A DNA stretch of 64,000 nt from Marinimicrobium sp038419845 (GTDB taxonomy: Bacteria > Pseudomonadota > Gammaproteobacteria > Pseudomonadales > Cellvibrionaceae), in NCBI RefSeq assembly GCF_038419845.1, contig NZ_JBCAQT010000010.1:120833-184832 (forward strand), in the 5' to 3' direction. This document shows, one piece after another, positions 55,655 through 63,946 of the stretch (positions are counted from its first letter, which is position 1; every line of letters begins with the position of its first letter). The notes beneath the pieces were generated by a model that ran no database searches, was not told the DNA's origin, and saw only the letters and a list, made by a program, of their open reading frames with translations. Both the position numbers and the translations under genes were made by a program.

Positions 55655-57808
55655 TCACCTGACCTCACTTTCCCGGGCAATCTCGATGTCCCGGGCGACC
55701 TGGTCGCGGATCAGGGCCCAGTGAAAGAGGTTGTCGTCATTGGCCTCGAAAAAGTTGTGGTTGTAGTGGGTCAGGCGCATGTCGCGGTAGAGCGGGCGAG
55801 TGATATCGATCACTTCATCCCAATAGGCCAGCGCCTGTTGCAGGTGGTCAACGGCAGCCTGCTTTTGCTCCTCGTCGCCGGAGAGGCGGTAGCGGTGCAG
55901 GGCCGCCGCGCCCCTCAGCTTTTCCGCCAGGTGCAGGCCCAGATTGGCCCAGGTTTTGATGTCCGCCACCTCGTACAAGAGTGAAGCGTTGCCGGCGGTG
56001 TCGATGTCCTTGACCAGGCGCAGGGCCTCGCGGTTGTCGCGCTCGAGCCGGTCGGCGAGGATCGGCGGGGTAACGCGATCCACGCCGAAGGAGCCGCCCC
56101 GGTGGAGGGTTTCCACATAGTCGGCCACCGATACGTAATCGGGGTCCATGGTGGGGTGGTCGATCAGATGGTCTACCGAGATGTAGCGGGTGTAGTCACC
56201 CTGCAGGGCGAGAAAGCCTTCGCTATAGAGGGTGAAGTCCCAGCGCGAGTCGTAGAGCGAAGCCAGGCGCAGCTGGGTGGACGAGGCCAGGGAAAGTGCG
56301 TTTAGCAGATTGTCGCCCCGGGGGCCGTAGCGGCGGTTGAACTCCGCCTGGAAAACGGCGTCCGGCGTTTCCGGGTCGTACAGCAGCCTGCCCCACAGCT
56401 TGTAGAACATCCATTGGCGCTCGAAAGCCCAGCGCCAGTCCACCGGCTCATCCACGGCGGTAAAGTAATCAAGTGCCGGGATGTAGGTTTCCGAACCGAC
56501 GAAATAACCGCCCACGTAGTCCGCCTGGCCGTTGAGGGCGATGTGCTCACGGATGAAATCGGGCACACCCCAGCGCAGGGCAAAGAAATCCTCGTTACGT
56601 GCCTGCCAGGTGATCTTGTAATTCTCCGGCGGCGGATCGAAGTAGGTATCGCCCAGCTCGCCGCCGTGGACCTTGACCAGCTTGGGCGTGGAATGAGCGT
56701 GGGACCAGTTGAACTTCATCTCCACCCAGATGGGCCCGTCGAACCGGTCTTCCAACTGCTCCATGGCGTCGCGGGTCACGACTTCCACGTCTTTGCTCGC
56801 GCCGGGCTCCGAGCTGGTACCGGAAGAGAAAGGCACGCGGTGAATCAATTTGACCGGCCGATCCGCCTCCAGCATGCCGGCGATCAGCACGTCGTCCATC
56901 CACCGCTGACGCTCCAGTGGCGTCATGCCCGCCATGCCCTCGCCGTGAGAGATGCCGATGCCGTCCAGGTTGGGGTACTCCTCCAGCACCTGAGTCACGC
57001 TCTCGCGCAGATAGCGGCGCACGATTTCCGAGGTCTCCCCCTCCACATAGTAGTGCGGGTAAAAGTTCTGTTGCGCCACGTCGTGGGCCTCGGCAAATTC
57101 CTGGCTGACGAAAATGCTCCAGTGGACAAGGTAAGTGTCCAGGCCCCGCTCTTTGGCCAGACGGAAGATGCCGCGGTAGAGCTCCTGCCAATCGGCCAGC
57201 TCCCGCTTCGACCAGGGGCTCGCCTCCGGAAAGTTTTTTGGCTTGATCATGAAGGTGTAGGGATGCATGTTCCACAGGCTGATGGCGTTGAAGCGGTTGG
57301 CCACCATCATGTCCAGAAACGCCTCCCAGTATTCCAGATCCTGCGCCGTCTCATAGTGCTGATCCAGAGCCGAGCTGGGCCGGTAGGTTTCCCAGGGCAG
57401 GTTATACTTGATTCCCCGAAACGCCAATTCGGGCTCCTCCTCCACCGCCGTCACGTCCTCCAGCAATGTCCCGGTGCGCAGGCTTTCCGCCAGGGCGAGC
57501 GCTCCGTAGATCAGGCCCCGCTTATCCCCGCCGTAGACGCTGATGACCTTTCCATCGGGCACGATAGCAAAGGCCTCCGAACCCAACCGCTCCGGGTGCA
57601 CCGACAGGCTGACCAGTTGATCGTAACCACGGCGCCGGTCGCCGACCTCGTAGCCGCGCTCGTCCAGCGCCTCGCCCAACTTGCGGGCCGCGTAGGCCGC
57701 CTGGGGCAGCTCTTCGTCGAACACCAGCGTCACTTTCTGCGCCCAGGCCGCCCCCGCGTTCAGACAAGAGACAAGAAGAAAAGGAAGAAACCAGTATTTT
57801 ATTGTCAT
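55655..57808 (-). CDS. putative secreted glycoside hydrolase, GH67/GH20-like N-domain
   Basis: A 717-residue exported protein with a signal peptide (ending near AAWAQK). Residues about 25-130 resemble the N-terminal domain shared by GH67 alpha-glucuronidases and GH20 hexosaminidases (AFAIVPDGKVISVYGGDKRGLIYGALALAE). A barrel-like region follows: RGIKYNLPW, NRFNAISLWNMHPYTFM, GIGISHGEGM, WVEMKFNWSHAHSTPK. A helical C-terminal part (about 500-700) follows. Catalytic residues cannot be fixed; the Glu residues in SHGEGM and WVEMKFNW are candidates. It is not a recognisable canonical GH67. The ribosome site is AGGGG; an inverted operator-like sequence lies upstream. Substrate unknown, perhaps uronic-acid side chains. 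Confidence 0.65.
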   Translation of the reverse strand: MTIKYWFLPFLLVSCLNAGAAWAQKVTLVFDEELPQAAYAARKLGEALDERGYEVGDRRRGYDQLVSLSVHPERLGSEAFAIVPDGKVISVYGGDKRGLIYGALALAESLRTGTLLEDVTAVEEEPELAFRGIKYNLPWETYRPSSALDQHYETAQDLEYWEAFLDMMVANRFNAISLWNMHPYTFMIKPKNFPEASPWSKRELADWQELYRGIFRLAKERGLDTYLVHWSIFVSQEFAEAHDVAQQNFYPHYYVEGETSEIVRRYLRESVTQVLEEYPNLDGIGISHGEGMAGMTPLERQRWMDDVLIAGMLEADRPVKLIHRVPFSSGTSSEPGASKDVEVVTRDAMEQLEDRFDGPIWVEMKFNWSHAHSTPKLVKVHGGELGDTYFDPPPENYKITWQARNEDFFALRWGVPDFIREHIALNGQADYVGGYFVGSETYIPALDYFTAVDEPVDWRWAFERQWMFYKLWGRLLYDPETPDAVFQAEFNRRYGPRGDNLLNALSLASSTQLRLASLYDSRWDFTLYSEGFLALQGDYTRYISVDHLIDHPTMDPDYVSVADYVETLHRGGSFGVDRVTPPILADRLERDNREALRLVKDIDTAGNASLLYEVADIKTWANLGLHLAEKLRGAAALHRYRLSGDEEQKQAAVDHLQQALAYWDEVIDITRPLYRDMRLTHYNHNFFEANDDNLFHWALIRDQVARDIEIARESEVR

Positions 57809-57831
57809 AAGCGCTAACCCCTATCAATCAG

Positions 57832-57846
57832 GGTTTAACGTTAACC
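57832..57846. promoter_or_regulatory. palindromic LacI-type operator candidate
   Basis: GGTTTAACGTTAACC contains the perfect palindrome TTAACGTTAA centred on CG, as in many LacI-family operators. It lies 24-38 bp upstream of the putative glycosidase ATG, so a bound repressor could block its transcription. No LacI-family gene is in the window. Confidence 0.45.
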
Positions 57847-57862
57847 AGCCCGACCCATATAG

Positions 57863-57922
57863 TCAAGAAAACCATCTCGCTCGACCCCACCGCCGCGAAA
57901 CAGCAATCAGACCGGCGCCCAG
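57863..57922 (-). pseudogene. Pr6Pr C-terminal relic
   Basis: On the minus strand this reads LGAGLIAVSRRWGRARWFS followed by a stop, matching the end of the intact Pr6Pr protein (LGAGLIAVSRRWGR). Bases 57885-57913 are identical over 29 nt to 60830-60858. The homology stops before the Leu codon, so only the gene end remains. The PKD lipoprotein gene lies between this relic and the intact gene. Confidence 0.7.
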
Positions 57923-58015
57923 CGGCGACATCGGACACCAAGGGCGTCGAGGGCCGTCTATCGCAGGTGCCAGCTCTTAAAAATGGCTGCCTTGATTATT
58001 GGTCTCACGTAGCGG

Positions 58016-60421
58016 TCAGTCGACGTAAGGAATGTATAGCGTGCCGTGCAGTTCCCTCGGTAGAGCAGTCGTGTATTCGAAGTAGAGATTCCCTTCATAA
58101 TAGGTCAAATTTCTTACTTCGTGCTCCGACTCCCATACCAATTCCACCTGGGGATACATGCTCGTGAAGTCCATGCTGATTTTGTAGACACCCCACTGCC
58201 ACCTGTACTCATCATCTTCAATGAGCGCGCGCCCTCCTCCTGCCAGGTAGTAGCCATCCATCGGAACCAGTTCCTTAGTATCAAGGCCAACGGACTGCCA
58301 TCCGTTAACATTTTTGAACCACAGGCCCCCGCTACTCGCCCTAAACCACTCGCCGTATTCGTCAGCCAACATGGGCATGACTGAGACAGGGGCGTTAACC
58401 TCGGCCACCGTGCCCAGGTAATTTATCGCAACCAGCTTATATTCCAGCGAATCAGTATCGCGCACTCGGGAATAGGCAGAACCGCCATAATTGCCAAGAT
58501 ACTGCGTGTAGACGTAACCTTTCCAGCTGTTGTGGAGGACGGCTTCAGACCCCACTATTTGATACAGAGCCAGATCATTAGTGTTTGGATCATTATTCTC
58601 ATAGCCCACTACATAGACGTCTTCAATACCGCCGGTTCTGACTGTGTACCCAGCCCAGTCCTTCATATGGAATTCGCCACCGTTATGGGTGACCTCACTC
58701 ACCGATCCTCCGTTTATGCGCCAGTAGCCATCCCCAATGAGCGCGTAGTAGATTGATGTCGGTGTAGCCTGAGGGCTACCCGAAACGAGTGCTCCCGACC
58801 CGCCCTCAACAGGTATGTCGTATGAAGTGACCCTGGTTGCGGCGTTATCCGCATAACGGTAAAAGTTTTCTGTTAACCCGTCCTGATTTGAAGTCCGTGC
58901 GAGAAAGTAAAACCCGTCAGGCATATTGAATTCCCCCAAGCGGGTTCGAAAAAAATCAGCCCCCTCGAAGGACCATAAGTGCTCAAGTGACGGCTGTAGG
59001 TTTGCCGCGGCCAGAGCAAAGACGTTCTTTCTATCGCCCTCGTAGCCGTAGGTTCCGTAGAAACCGTTACCTGAGGGTGTTGGCTTTCGATCAAACAGCC
59101 GCGCGAACGCACCTTGTGGCAGGAGGTCGTCTGGGTCGGCAATCTTGTGAAAGCCCTGCCAAGTGTCTCCGGTGAAATACAGCGAGCGTGTTCCTTCTGA
59201 ATCAGTCCCCCAGGTGATAAAAAAGTCTTGAAGACCCATCCTGAAGCTGTCCACCATTGATAGACCATAACCGTATGGATGCAACTGTATCGGTGGGCCC
59301 TTGTAGTAAGCCGGGGTGACCGTAATTTCCACCGAATCCGTGCTGGACAAATCGTCATAGTCAGTAACGGTAACCTGAAAGGTCAAGGGCTCGGATGACC
59401 TGACAAAGGGCGCCTCGAATTCGGTGATAAGCGTATCCGAGTACCTTAAAGTCACAGTGGGTCCACTCAATTGAACCCAACGGTATCTCGAGATGGTCCC
59501 ATCGGGGTCGTTGCTATGGCTGGCATCCAGAGAGACCCACTCACCCGCCAGAACGCTCTGTTCCGCGCCAGCATTGGCAATAGGCGTGACAGGTTCCGAA
59601 GGTGTAGGCTCCTCTTTAGGAGGTAGGGGTTCTTCTACAATGGGCGTTGGATCAGGGTTTAAAATTTCGATGTCGAAGTCGGCCCGGCATAAACCTCTGT
59701 AGTTGGCGGTCAAAGATAAAGCTATATCGGACGGACACTCGTAATAGCCTTTCAAACCGATCTGACCGACCCCGTGAACATAGTAAGACACCGTCACGTC
59801 GTCGTAATTCGGGTCTCGAACTATAGCGATGAGAACGCCGCTATCGGTTCGCGATAAAGACGCCCCCTCAACAGAGAACTCGTGGTTTTCAAAGGGCCCA
59901 AACGCTTTGAATTCATACCCTCCTGCAAACTCGTACTCGACGTTGGAGTCGATATGTCTGGGAAGGTCTGAATAAATCGTCTCATCGTTAAAGACAAAAT
60001 ACTCTACAAAGCCTTCTGAATCGCTCGAAGTCGCAGAGTCCGTTGATATCTCCCATTCAACAGTATAGCTATCGCCCAATCTGACCGTACCGTCATCATT
60101 GACGTATTTATCGAAGCCATAATAAGCGTCATTCGCCGGTATAATATAGTCACGCAAATCGATTGAGCCGTTGGGCGTACCTCCAGAAGGAGTGGGCTCC
60201 TCATCGGGCGATGTGGGTTCCTCTCCAGGAGAGGTGGGCTCCTCCTCGGGCGGTGTGGATTCATCTTCAGAAGGCGTGGGATCCTCCCCGGTGGAGGGGG
60301 AATCGGGATTTTCGCGCGGAGTGGAGCTTCCACCGCCGCCACCACAGGCAGCAAGTACTGAGGTAAGAAATCCGACTAGAAGTATTTTAAGAAAACCGTG
60401 AGTGCAGATTCGGCCATGCAT
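58016..60421 (-). CDS. PKD-domain lipoprotein, function unknown
   Basis: An 801-residue predicted lipoprotein. The signal ends with lipobox LAAC (Cys 26), followed by five Gly and a Pro/Glu/Ser/Thr-rich linker of repeating EEPTSP-like units (about 35-80). A beta-rich domain follows, then a second PEPT linker near 270-285, a PKD/REJ-like Ig domain (about 285-380; NAGAEQSVLAGEWVSLDASHS with SDPDGTI-type loop), and a C-terminal part of about 420 residues rich in Trp, Tyr and Gly, possibly a propeller. The start at 60421 is chosen because it begins the signal peptide. Base composition is less GC-rich than neighbours, and the gene lies between Pr6Pr fragments, suggesting acquisition. No enzyme motif is recognised. 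Confidence 0.72.
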   Translation of the reverse strand: MHGRICTHGFLKILLVGFLTSVLAACGGGGGSSTPRENPDSPSTGEDPTPSEDESTPPEEEPTSPGEEPTSPDEEPTPSGGTPNGSIDLRDYIIPANDAYYGFDKYVNDDGTVRLGDSYTVEWEISTDSATSSDSEGFVEYFVFNDETIYSDLPRHIDSNVEYEFAGGYEFKAFGPFENHEFSVEGASLSRTDSGVLIAIVRDPNYDDVTVSYYVHGVGQIGLKGYYECPSDIALSLTANYRGLCRADFDIEILNPDPTPIVEEPLPPKEEPTPSEPVTPIANAGAEQSVLAGEWVSLDASHSNDPDGTISRYRWVQLSGPTVTLRYSDTLITEFEAPFVRSSEPLTFQVTVTDYDDLSSTDSVEITVTPAYYKGPPIQLHPYGYGLSMVDSFRMGLQDFFITWGTDSEGTRSLYFTGDTWQGFHKIADPDDLLPQGAFARLFDRKPTPSGNGFYGTYGYEGDRKNVFALAAANLQPSLEHLWSFEGADFFRTRLGEFNMPDGFYFLARTSNQDGLTENFYRYADNAATRVTSYDIPVEGGSGALVSGSPQATPTSIYYALIGDGYWRINGGSVSEVTHNGGEFHMKDWAGYTVRTGGIEDVYVVGYENNDPNTNDLALYQIVGSEAVLHNSWKGYVYTQYLGNYGGSAYSRVRDTDSLEYKLVAINYLGTVAEVNAPVSVMPMLADEYGEWFRASSGGLWFKNVNGWQSVGLDTKELVPMDGYYLAGGGRALIEDDEYRWQWGVYKISMDFTSMYPQVELVWESEHEVRNLTYYEGNLYFEYTTALPRELHGTLYIPYVD

Positions 60422-60822
60422 AACTAATCCTCGTTGATTGCCGTGTCTGTGTGAGCACTGAGATCGGTGACCAGCCCTACAACGGACAAAGCCAGAATCA
60501 ACAAGAGCCGTAAGGCAAACACGAGATGTGAATGTGGCTGACAAATCTAAGTCATTCGTCCATTTAAACCTGCGGCGTTTTCAGCATACCGGAGAGGCTG
60601 TCTTCGCGAACGAGATCACAAAAAAGTGGCGCATATATCCACAGTATACACACCATATTGCCAATGCACATAATTAATGTTGGGTACAGAAGTGCCTTTT
60701 TAGCTTCAAACGGCTTTGAGGAGACCGGATCGGTGTCGATGCCGCCCCGGGTGACTGACCTCCGTCTTGGCGCCGGGCAGGAACCAGTTGCCACTGGTGA
60801 AAGCCCTGACAGAGGGCGTTGA
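60422..60822. other. 401-bp intergenic region
   Basis: Carries the upstream region of the PKD lipoprotein gene. A 95-codon minus frame crosses it with one hydrophobic stretch, but it starts inside the Pr6Pr 3' end and has no ribosome site; I do not call it. A small hairpin, GCCCT/AGGGC, lies at 60803-60817. Confidence 0.4.
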
Positions 60823-61476
60823 TTACCGTCCCCACCGCCGCGAAACAGCAATCAGACCAGCACCCAGGGCCGCAAACAGCCCAAGCAAGGCAACGACATT
60901 AAAGCGCACACGCAGCGGACCCAGCTCCGGCACATCGAGGAAGGGATAGGGATACCAGCCGATCGCCAACCCCAATACCATGACCACCAGCAGATAAAAG
61001 GCCGGGTAACAGAGCCAGTACAGAACCATGCGGTAACGCAGCGCCGACTTGGGCACCAGCCACCACCAATACAGAAGAAACGCAAGGGGGATCACATCGT
61101 GCAACAGGCTGTCCACCACCTTGTGCAGCCCATGAGGGTCCCACTGAGCGCGCAACACCAGGGTATAGACAAGCGCCACCATCACCAGACTGGTCGCCAC
61201 CAGGCCCGCAAAGCTGACGCTGGCCAGCGAGCCGATGACAGCATCACGCCGAGAGAACAGCCCTGCAGTGACGGACAGAGCCGCCAGCAACGTGGTCAGC
61301 ACGGTAAAGTAGCCAAATCGACCCAGTGCCCAGAATAGCGGATCACCGGCCCGCCACAGCTCCTCCACCACCAACCCCAGGCGCAGAAACAGCGTGATCC
61401 AGATAAGCGCGGCCAGCGCCATAACCCAGGGGCGGGCCCGGGCACTGGGCGTAATAACGACCCGACTCTGATTCAT
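60823..61476 (-). CDS. Pr6Pr family membrane protein
   Basis: A 217-residue integral membrane protein with six predicted helices. Features are FGYFTVLTTLLAALSVTAGLFSR, LRAQWDPHGLHKVVDSLLHDVIPLAFLLYWW and PYPFLDV, all typical of the Pr6Pr (FAR-17a/AIG1-like) family. It ends LGAGLIAVSRRWGR. Function in bacteria is not established. Fragments of the same coding sequence occur at 55.55 kb and 57.9 kb in the same orientation. It is probably the resident gene of this locus. Confidence 0.82.
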   Translation of the reverse strand: MNQSRVVITPSARARPWVMALAALIWITLFLRLGLVVEELWRAGDPLFWALGRFGYFTVLTTLLAALSVTAGLFSRRDAVIGSLASVSFAGLVATSLVMVALVYTLVLRAQWDPHGLHKVVDSLLHDVIPLAFLLYWWWLVPKSALRYRMVLYWLCYPAFYLLVVMVLGLAIGWYPYPFLDVPELGPLRVRFNVVALLGLFAALGAGLIAVSRRWGR

Positions 61477-61607
61477 GCGAACGCACCCCTTCCGGACGTT
61501 AGGAAGCCACGCGTACTCCTACGACTCCGTAAAGCCCATGTTTCCACCTTTTGGGCGTGCGGACAACCATATACTGCGTCTGTGGCCACAGAGACAGAAC
61601 GCCAGGC

Positions 61608-61742
61608 TTACGCCTTATCAGTGGTTGGCATGCGCCAGGGCTTACCCTCGCAGCGGTCGTAGTTGGCACAGCTGGGGAGGCAGCCTCGGCAAGGCAGGCG
61701 GGGTGAAGCGGTGGCTTCGGCTTTCTTGGGGTCTTGGGACAT
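61608..61742 (-). CDS. 44-residue cysteine-rich protein
   Basis: The short frame has a GGAG ribosome site eight bases before the ATG. The product begins MSQDPKKAEATASPRL and continues PCRGCLPSCANYDRCEGKPW. Four Cys in the pattern CxxCxxxCxxxxxC could bind zinc or an iron-sulphur cluster. No signal or membrane segment. I recall similar tiny proteins with a C-x-GKPWR ending in other gammaproteobacteria, but cannot name a family. It lies 131 bp downstream of the Pr6Pr start, upstream of it on the same strand. Confidence 0.65.
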   Translation of the reverse strand: MSQDPKKAEATASPRLPCRGCLPSCANYDRCEGKPWRMPTTDKA

Positions 61743-62038
61743 GGGAGCTCCGGCTCTTTAAAGGTCTTTTACACCGCTAAGTACGCAGCGCCTCTCCAGC
61801 TGGACCATTGCTTCATGAATCAAGTCTTATGGGGAGAGGACCGCCATGTGAGGAGCATTGGTGGTTGGGTGGGCACGGATCACCTAGTTTGATTCCAGCC
61901 TCAGGCCCGAGGGAGCGGAGTAATGTATAGCTCTTTCTCTCGCGGTTCAACCTTGACACCAAGTTACTATCCGCGAAAGTGGTGTAAGTTCATGGAGGCG
62001 AAGCCGCAATGGAAAAGCCGTCACCATGACTGCACTGG
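61743..62038. other. 296-bp region without a gene
   Basis: No coding frame is convincing. A hairpin of about 10 bp with two bulges (AACTTACACC with GGTGTCAAGGTT on the minus strand) lies at about 61948-61990, downstream of the HEPN-like gene. The TCCTAAC at that gene's stop resembles the start of an attC site, but no matching end was found. Confidence 0.4.
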
Positions 62039-62908
62039 TTAGGATTCAGCTTGCTTAAGTACGTTATACCCAACACGCCACGCCTCATGGTTGATACGCA
62101 CCGCTCGCTCAAGATTGATTGCATCAGGCTCGTACCTGACCGAGGGACCGAAACTAAAGATACTGACATCAAGACTTGGGTCCATTTTGTATCCGAGCGA
62201 TTGCGCAACCTCAATCAGCCTTGGTATATCGTGAACCCGCGGCGGTTCTTTATGTGCCGAAATGTACTGTTTTAGGACTTTTTCAGCGAACTGAAGCGCA
62301 TGCCATGCTGACAGAGAGGGATTGACGTTGAATCCGCACACCAAGTCGCAGCTAACAAGAATATCCGTTCTTGCACTAAACATGATTGGCGTCTTAAACG
62401 CACGAACATCCTGTGCCACCTCAATGCAGGTTTCGAACACTGCCTGAATTTCATTTTCTACTGACCCGCTCATTCTGGATCTAACCGCAACCGGAAGATC
62501 CACGACATGATCGAGCGTATTGAGAATAGCCTTGTTTGGCTTCATGCCCTTCGAAGTGACGACAAGCGTTGACCCAAAGACCAGTGGGATTCGGCACGCA
62601 TAGGCTGCCCCTTCGATTAGCAATGGAAATCTTCCGGGACTGGGATCAACGTGCGTCTTTGAGCCATAGTTGTCTTCGTACCAGCGACTTACATGGTCCC
62701 CAAGGTTCGCCGGGGTTACGGGAAAAGAAAGGTTTTCAGAAATTCCATTTGCAATGGAGCAAGAGGCGCTATACTTCCTGGAAATACTTATCATCGCCTG
62801 AATTGGTCTTGCATTAATCGGAACTGTACGCGCAGCGAACTCAGCATCAGTGCGCTGCATCTCTGAATTGAACTCCGTTTCTTCCATCAGCATCTTAAGA
62901 CTCGCCAT
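62039..62908 (-). CDS. uncharacterised protein with HEPN-like C-terminus
   Basis: A 289-residue protein; the frame is also open to a GTG at 62938, but that start lies inside the palindromic element, so the ATG at 62908 is used. The N-terminal half is not recognised (beta-rich, LIEGAAYACRIPLVFGSTLVV). The C-terminal 90 residues look like a helical HEPN domain: WHALQFAEKVLKQYISAHKE, PPRVHDIPRLIEVAQSLG, and a final helix RAVRINHEAWRVGYN containing an R-x5-H motif, the spacing used by HEPN RNases. Composition is more AT-rich than core genes. It follows the ATPase-TOPRIM gene with 57 bp between. A two-gene defence or toxin function is inference. Confidence 0.55.
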   Translation of the reverse strand: MASLKMLMEETEFNSEMQRTDAEFAARTVPINARPIQAMISISRKYSASCSIANGISENLSFPVTPANLGDHVSRWYEDNYGSKTHVDPSPGRFPLLIEGAAYACRIPLVFGSTLVVTSKGMKPNKAILNTLDHVVDLPVAVRSRMSGSVENEIQAVFETCIEVAQDVRAFKTPIMFSARTDILVSCDLVCGFNVNPSLSAWHALQFAEKVLKQYISAHKEPPRVHDIPRLIEVAQSLGYKMDPSLDVSIFSFGPSVRYEPDAINLERAVRINHEAWRVGYNVLKQAES

Positions 62909-62911
62909 GAA

Positions 62912-62971
62912 GCCTAACACCAAAGCGCACCGGCGCACTTTGGTGCATCCGAGTAACGCATATTGTTATTC
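62912..62971 (-). repeat. 60-bp attC-like palindromic site
   Basis: On the minus strand it starts GAATAACAATATGCG, contains a hairpin (CACCAAA/TTTGGTG with a GTGCGC inner stem) and ends GTTAGGC, an exact integron core site (GTTRRRY). The next ATG is three bases after the core, as in gene cassettes. The length (60 bp) is within the attC range. Against it: the inverse core is only a loose match (GAATAAC) and the hairpin arms are not placed symmetrically. No integron integrase is in the window. Confidence 0.45.
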
Positions 62972-63946
62972 CTGCTCAGGCCAAATTTCATTCGCAAATC
63001 CTTGAAGGTCCTCACACAAGATATGATCAGACATTCTGCAAAGATCAATGTTTCCACCCACTTCAGCTTGAAGTTTAGCCCGTAAAGCACTTTCTACGAT
63101 TTTTCCATGCATATGTCCTCGCCTGTCGTTGTCATAGCTTTGAGTGCAACCTAGCGCGATAGCCCCAGGGTCAGGCCTATCACCGCCTTTGTAGGACGCT
63201 TGGAGTTTACGATTATGGATAGTGTTTATATACTTCCTGAGTATGGCGTCGCGACGCTCGTCTAAGACTTCCTCTATCAACTCATTTACTTTCTGTAGCG
63301 TCACACGGGGGTAAAGGTCAGATATGTGATGAGTATTTACAAGGTGGGCCTCAGCATCATTACCTGCAGTTATGAAAACTTTGATTCCGATGGGCTCTAG
63401 CTTCGCTTTGTAGGCTTGAACCTCTTCGTCTGACATATAATCTCTATCCCTGTGTACAACAACATTTGTGCCTGGCGCATGCTCAGCAATGAATGCATTG
63501 ATCGCTAATGCAGTATTTATGTTCGAGCAGCCTTCGTATGACCAAATTTCAAATTCTTCAGGAACAAACCCTGATGCTTCTGCCAGTAATTCTATATAAC
63601 GTGGATCTGTATCTTCGGTTAGTAGAATGCACGGTACTTCCCCGTTCCGAAGCTGATCCCCCTTATCTAATGCACCAATCTCGAGGAGTACACTTCGCTC
63701 CAGATCACCAGAATCTTCGACAAGACTACAATTGTTTACCCAATGAACCTTTGCATCCCCTTTAATTGCCTCAAAGAAATGCCTTGAGTGTGTTGAAATA
63801 ACCAGTTGACAGCTAGTTTCTTTCTGCACATCAGTCAGCAATTTTGCCAAAACTCTTTGGTTATTTGGATGGAGGTGCGAGTCTGGCTCGTCAAGTATAA
63901 GAAGCTGCGGCCTATACAGGTAGTAGTAAGCCAGTATCGGAACCTG
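62966..63946 (-). pseudogene. OLD-like ATPase-TOPRIM protein, 5'-truncated
   Basis: The open frame encodes 326 residues without a proper start. It begins inside an ABC/AAA ATPase: QVPILAYYYLYRPQ leads into Walker B LLILDEPDSHLHP and the switch-His motif VISTHSRHF. A TOPRIM-like domain follows (ILLTEDTDPRYIELLAEASG, then VVVHRDRDYMSDEEV, giving the Glu and DxD metal site), then an uncharacterised helical end. Walker A and the coiled-coil region are missing: the frame meets a stop at 63947-63949, where unrelated sequence starts. Proteins with this order (OLD, GajA) are nucleases in phage defence. The best downstream start is a TTG at 63850, but it lies after Walker B and would not make a working ATPase. 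Confidence 0.7.

Noticed and set aside
60564..60851. 95-codon minus-strand frame with one hydrophobic stretch
   Set aside because: It begins within the Pr6Pr 3' end, has no ribosome site and no recognisable homology.
61945..62046. A second attC site after the HEPN-like gene
   Set aside because: TCCTAAC at the stop and GTTGAAC about 95 bp later fit the end motifs loosely, but the ends do not pair well and the internal hairpin is off-centre.
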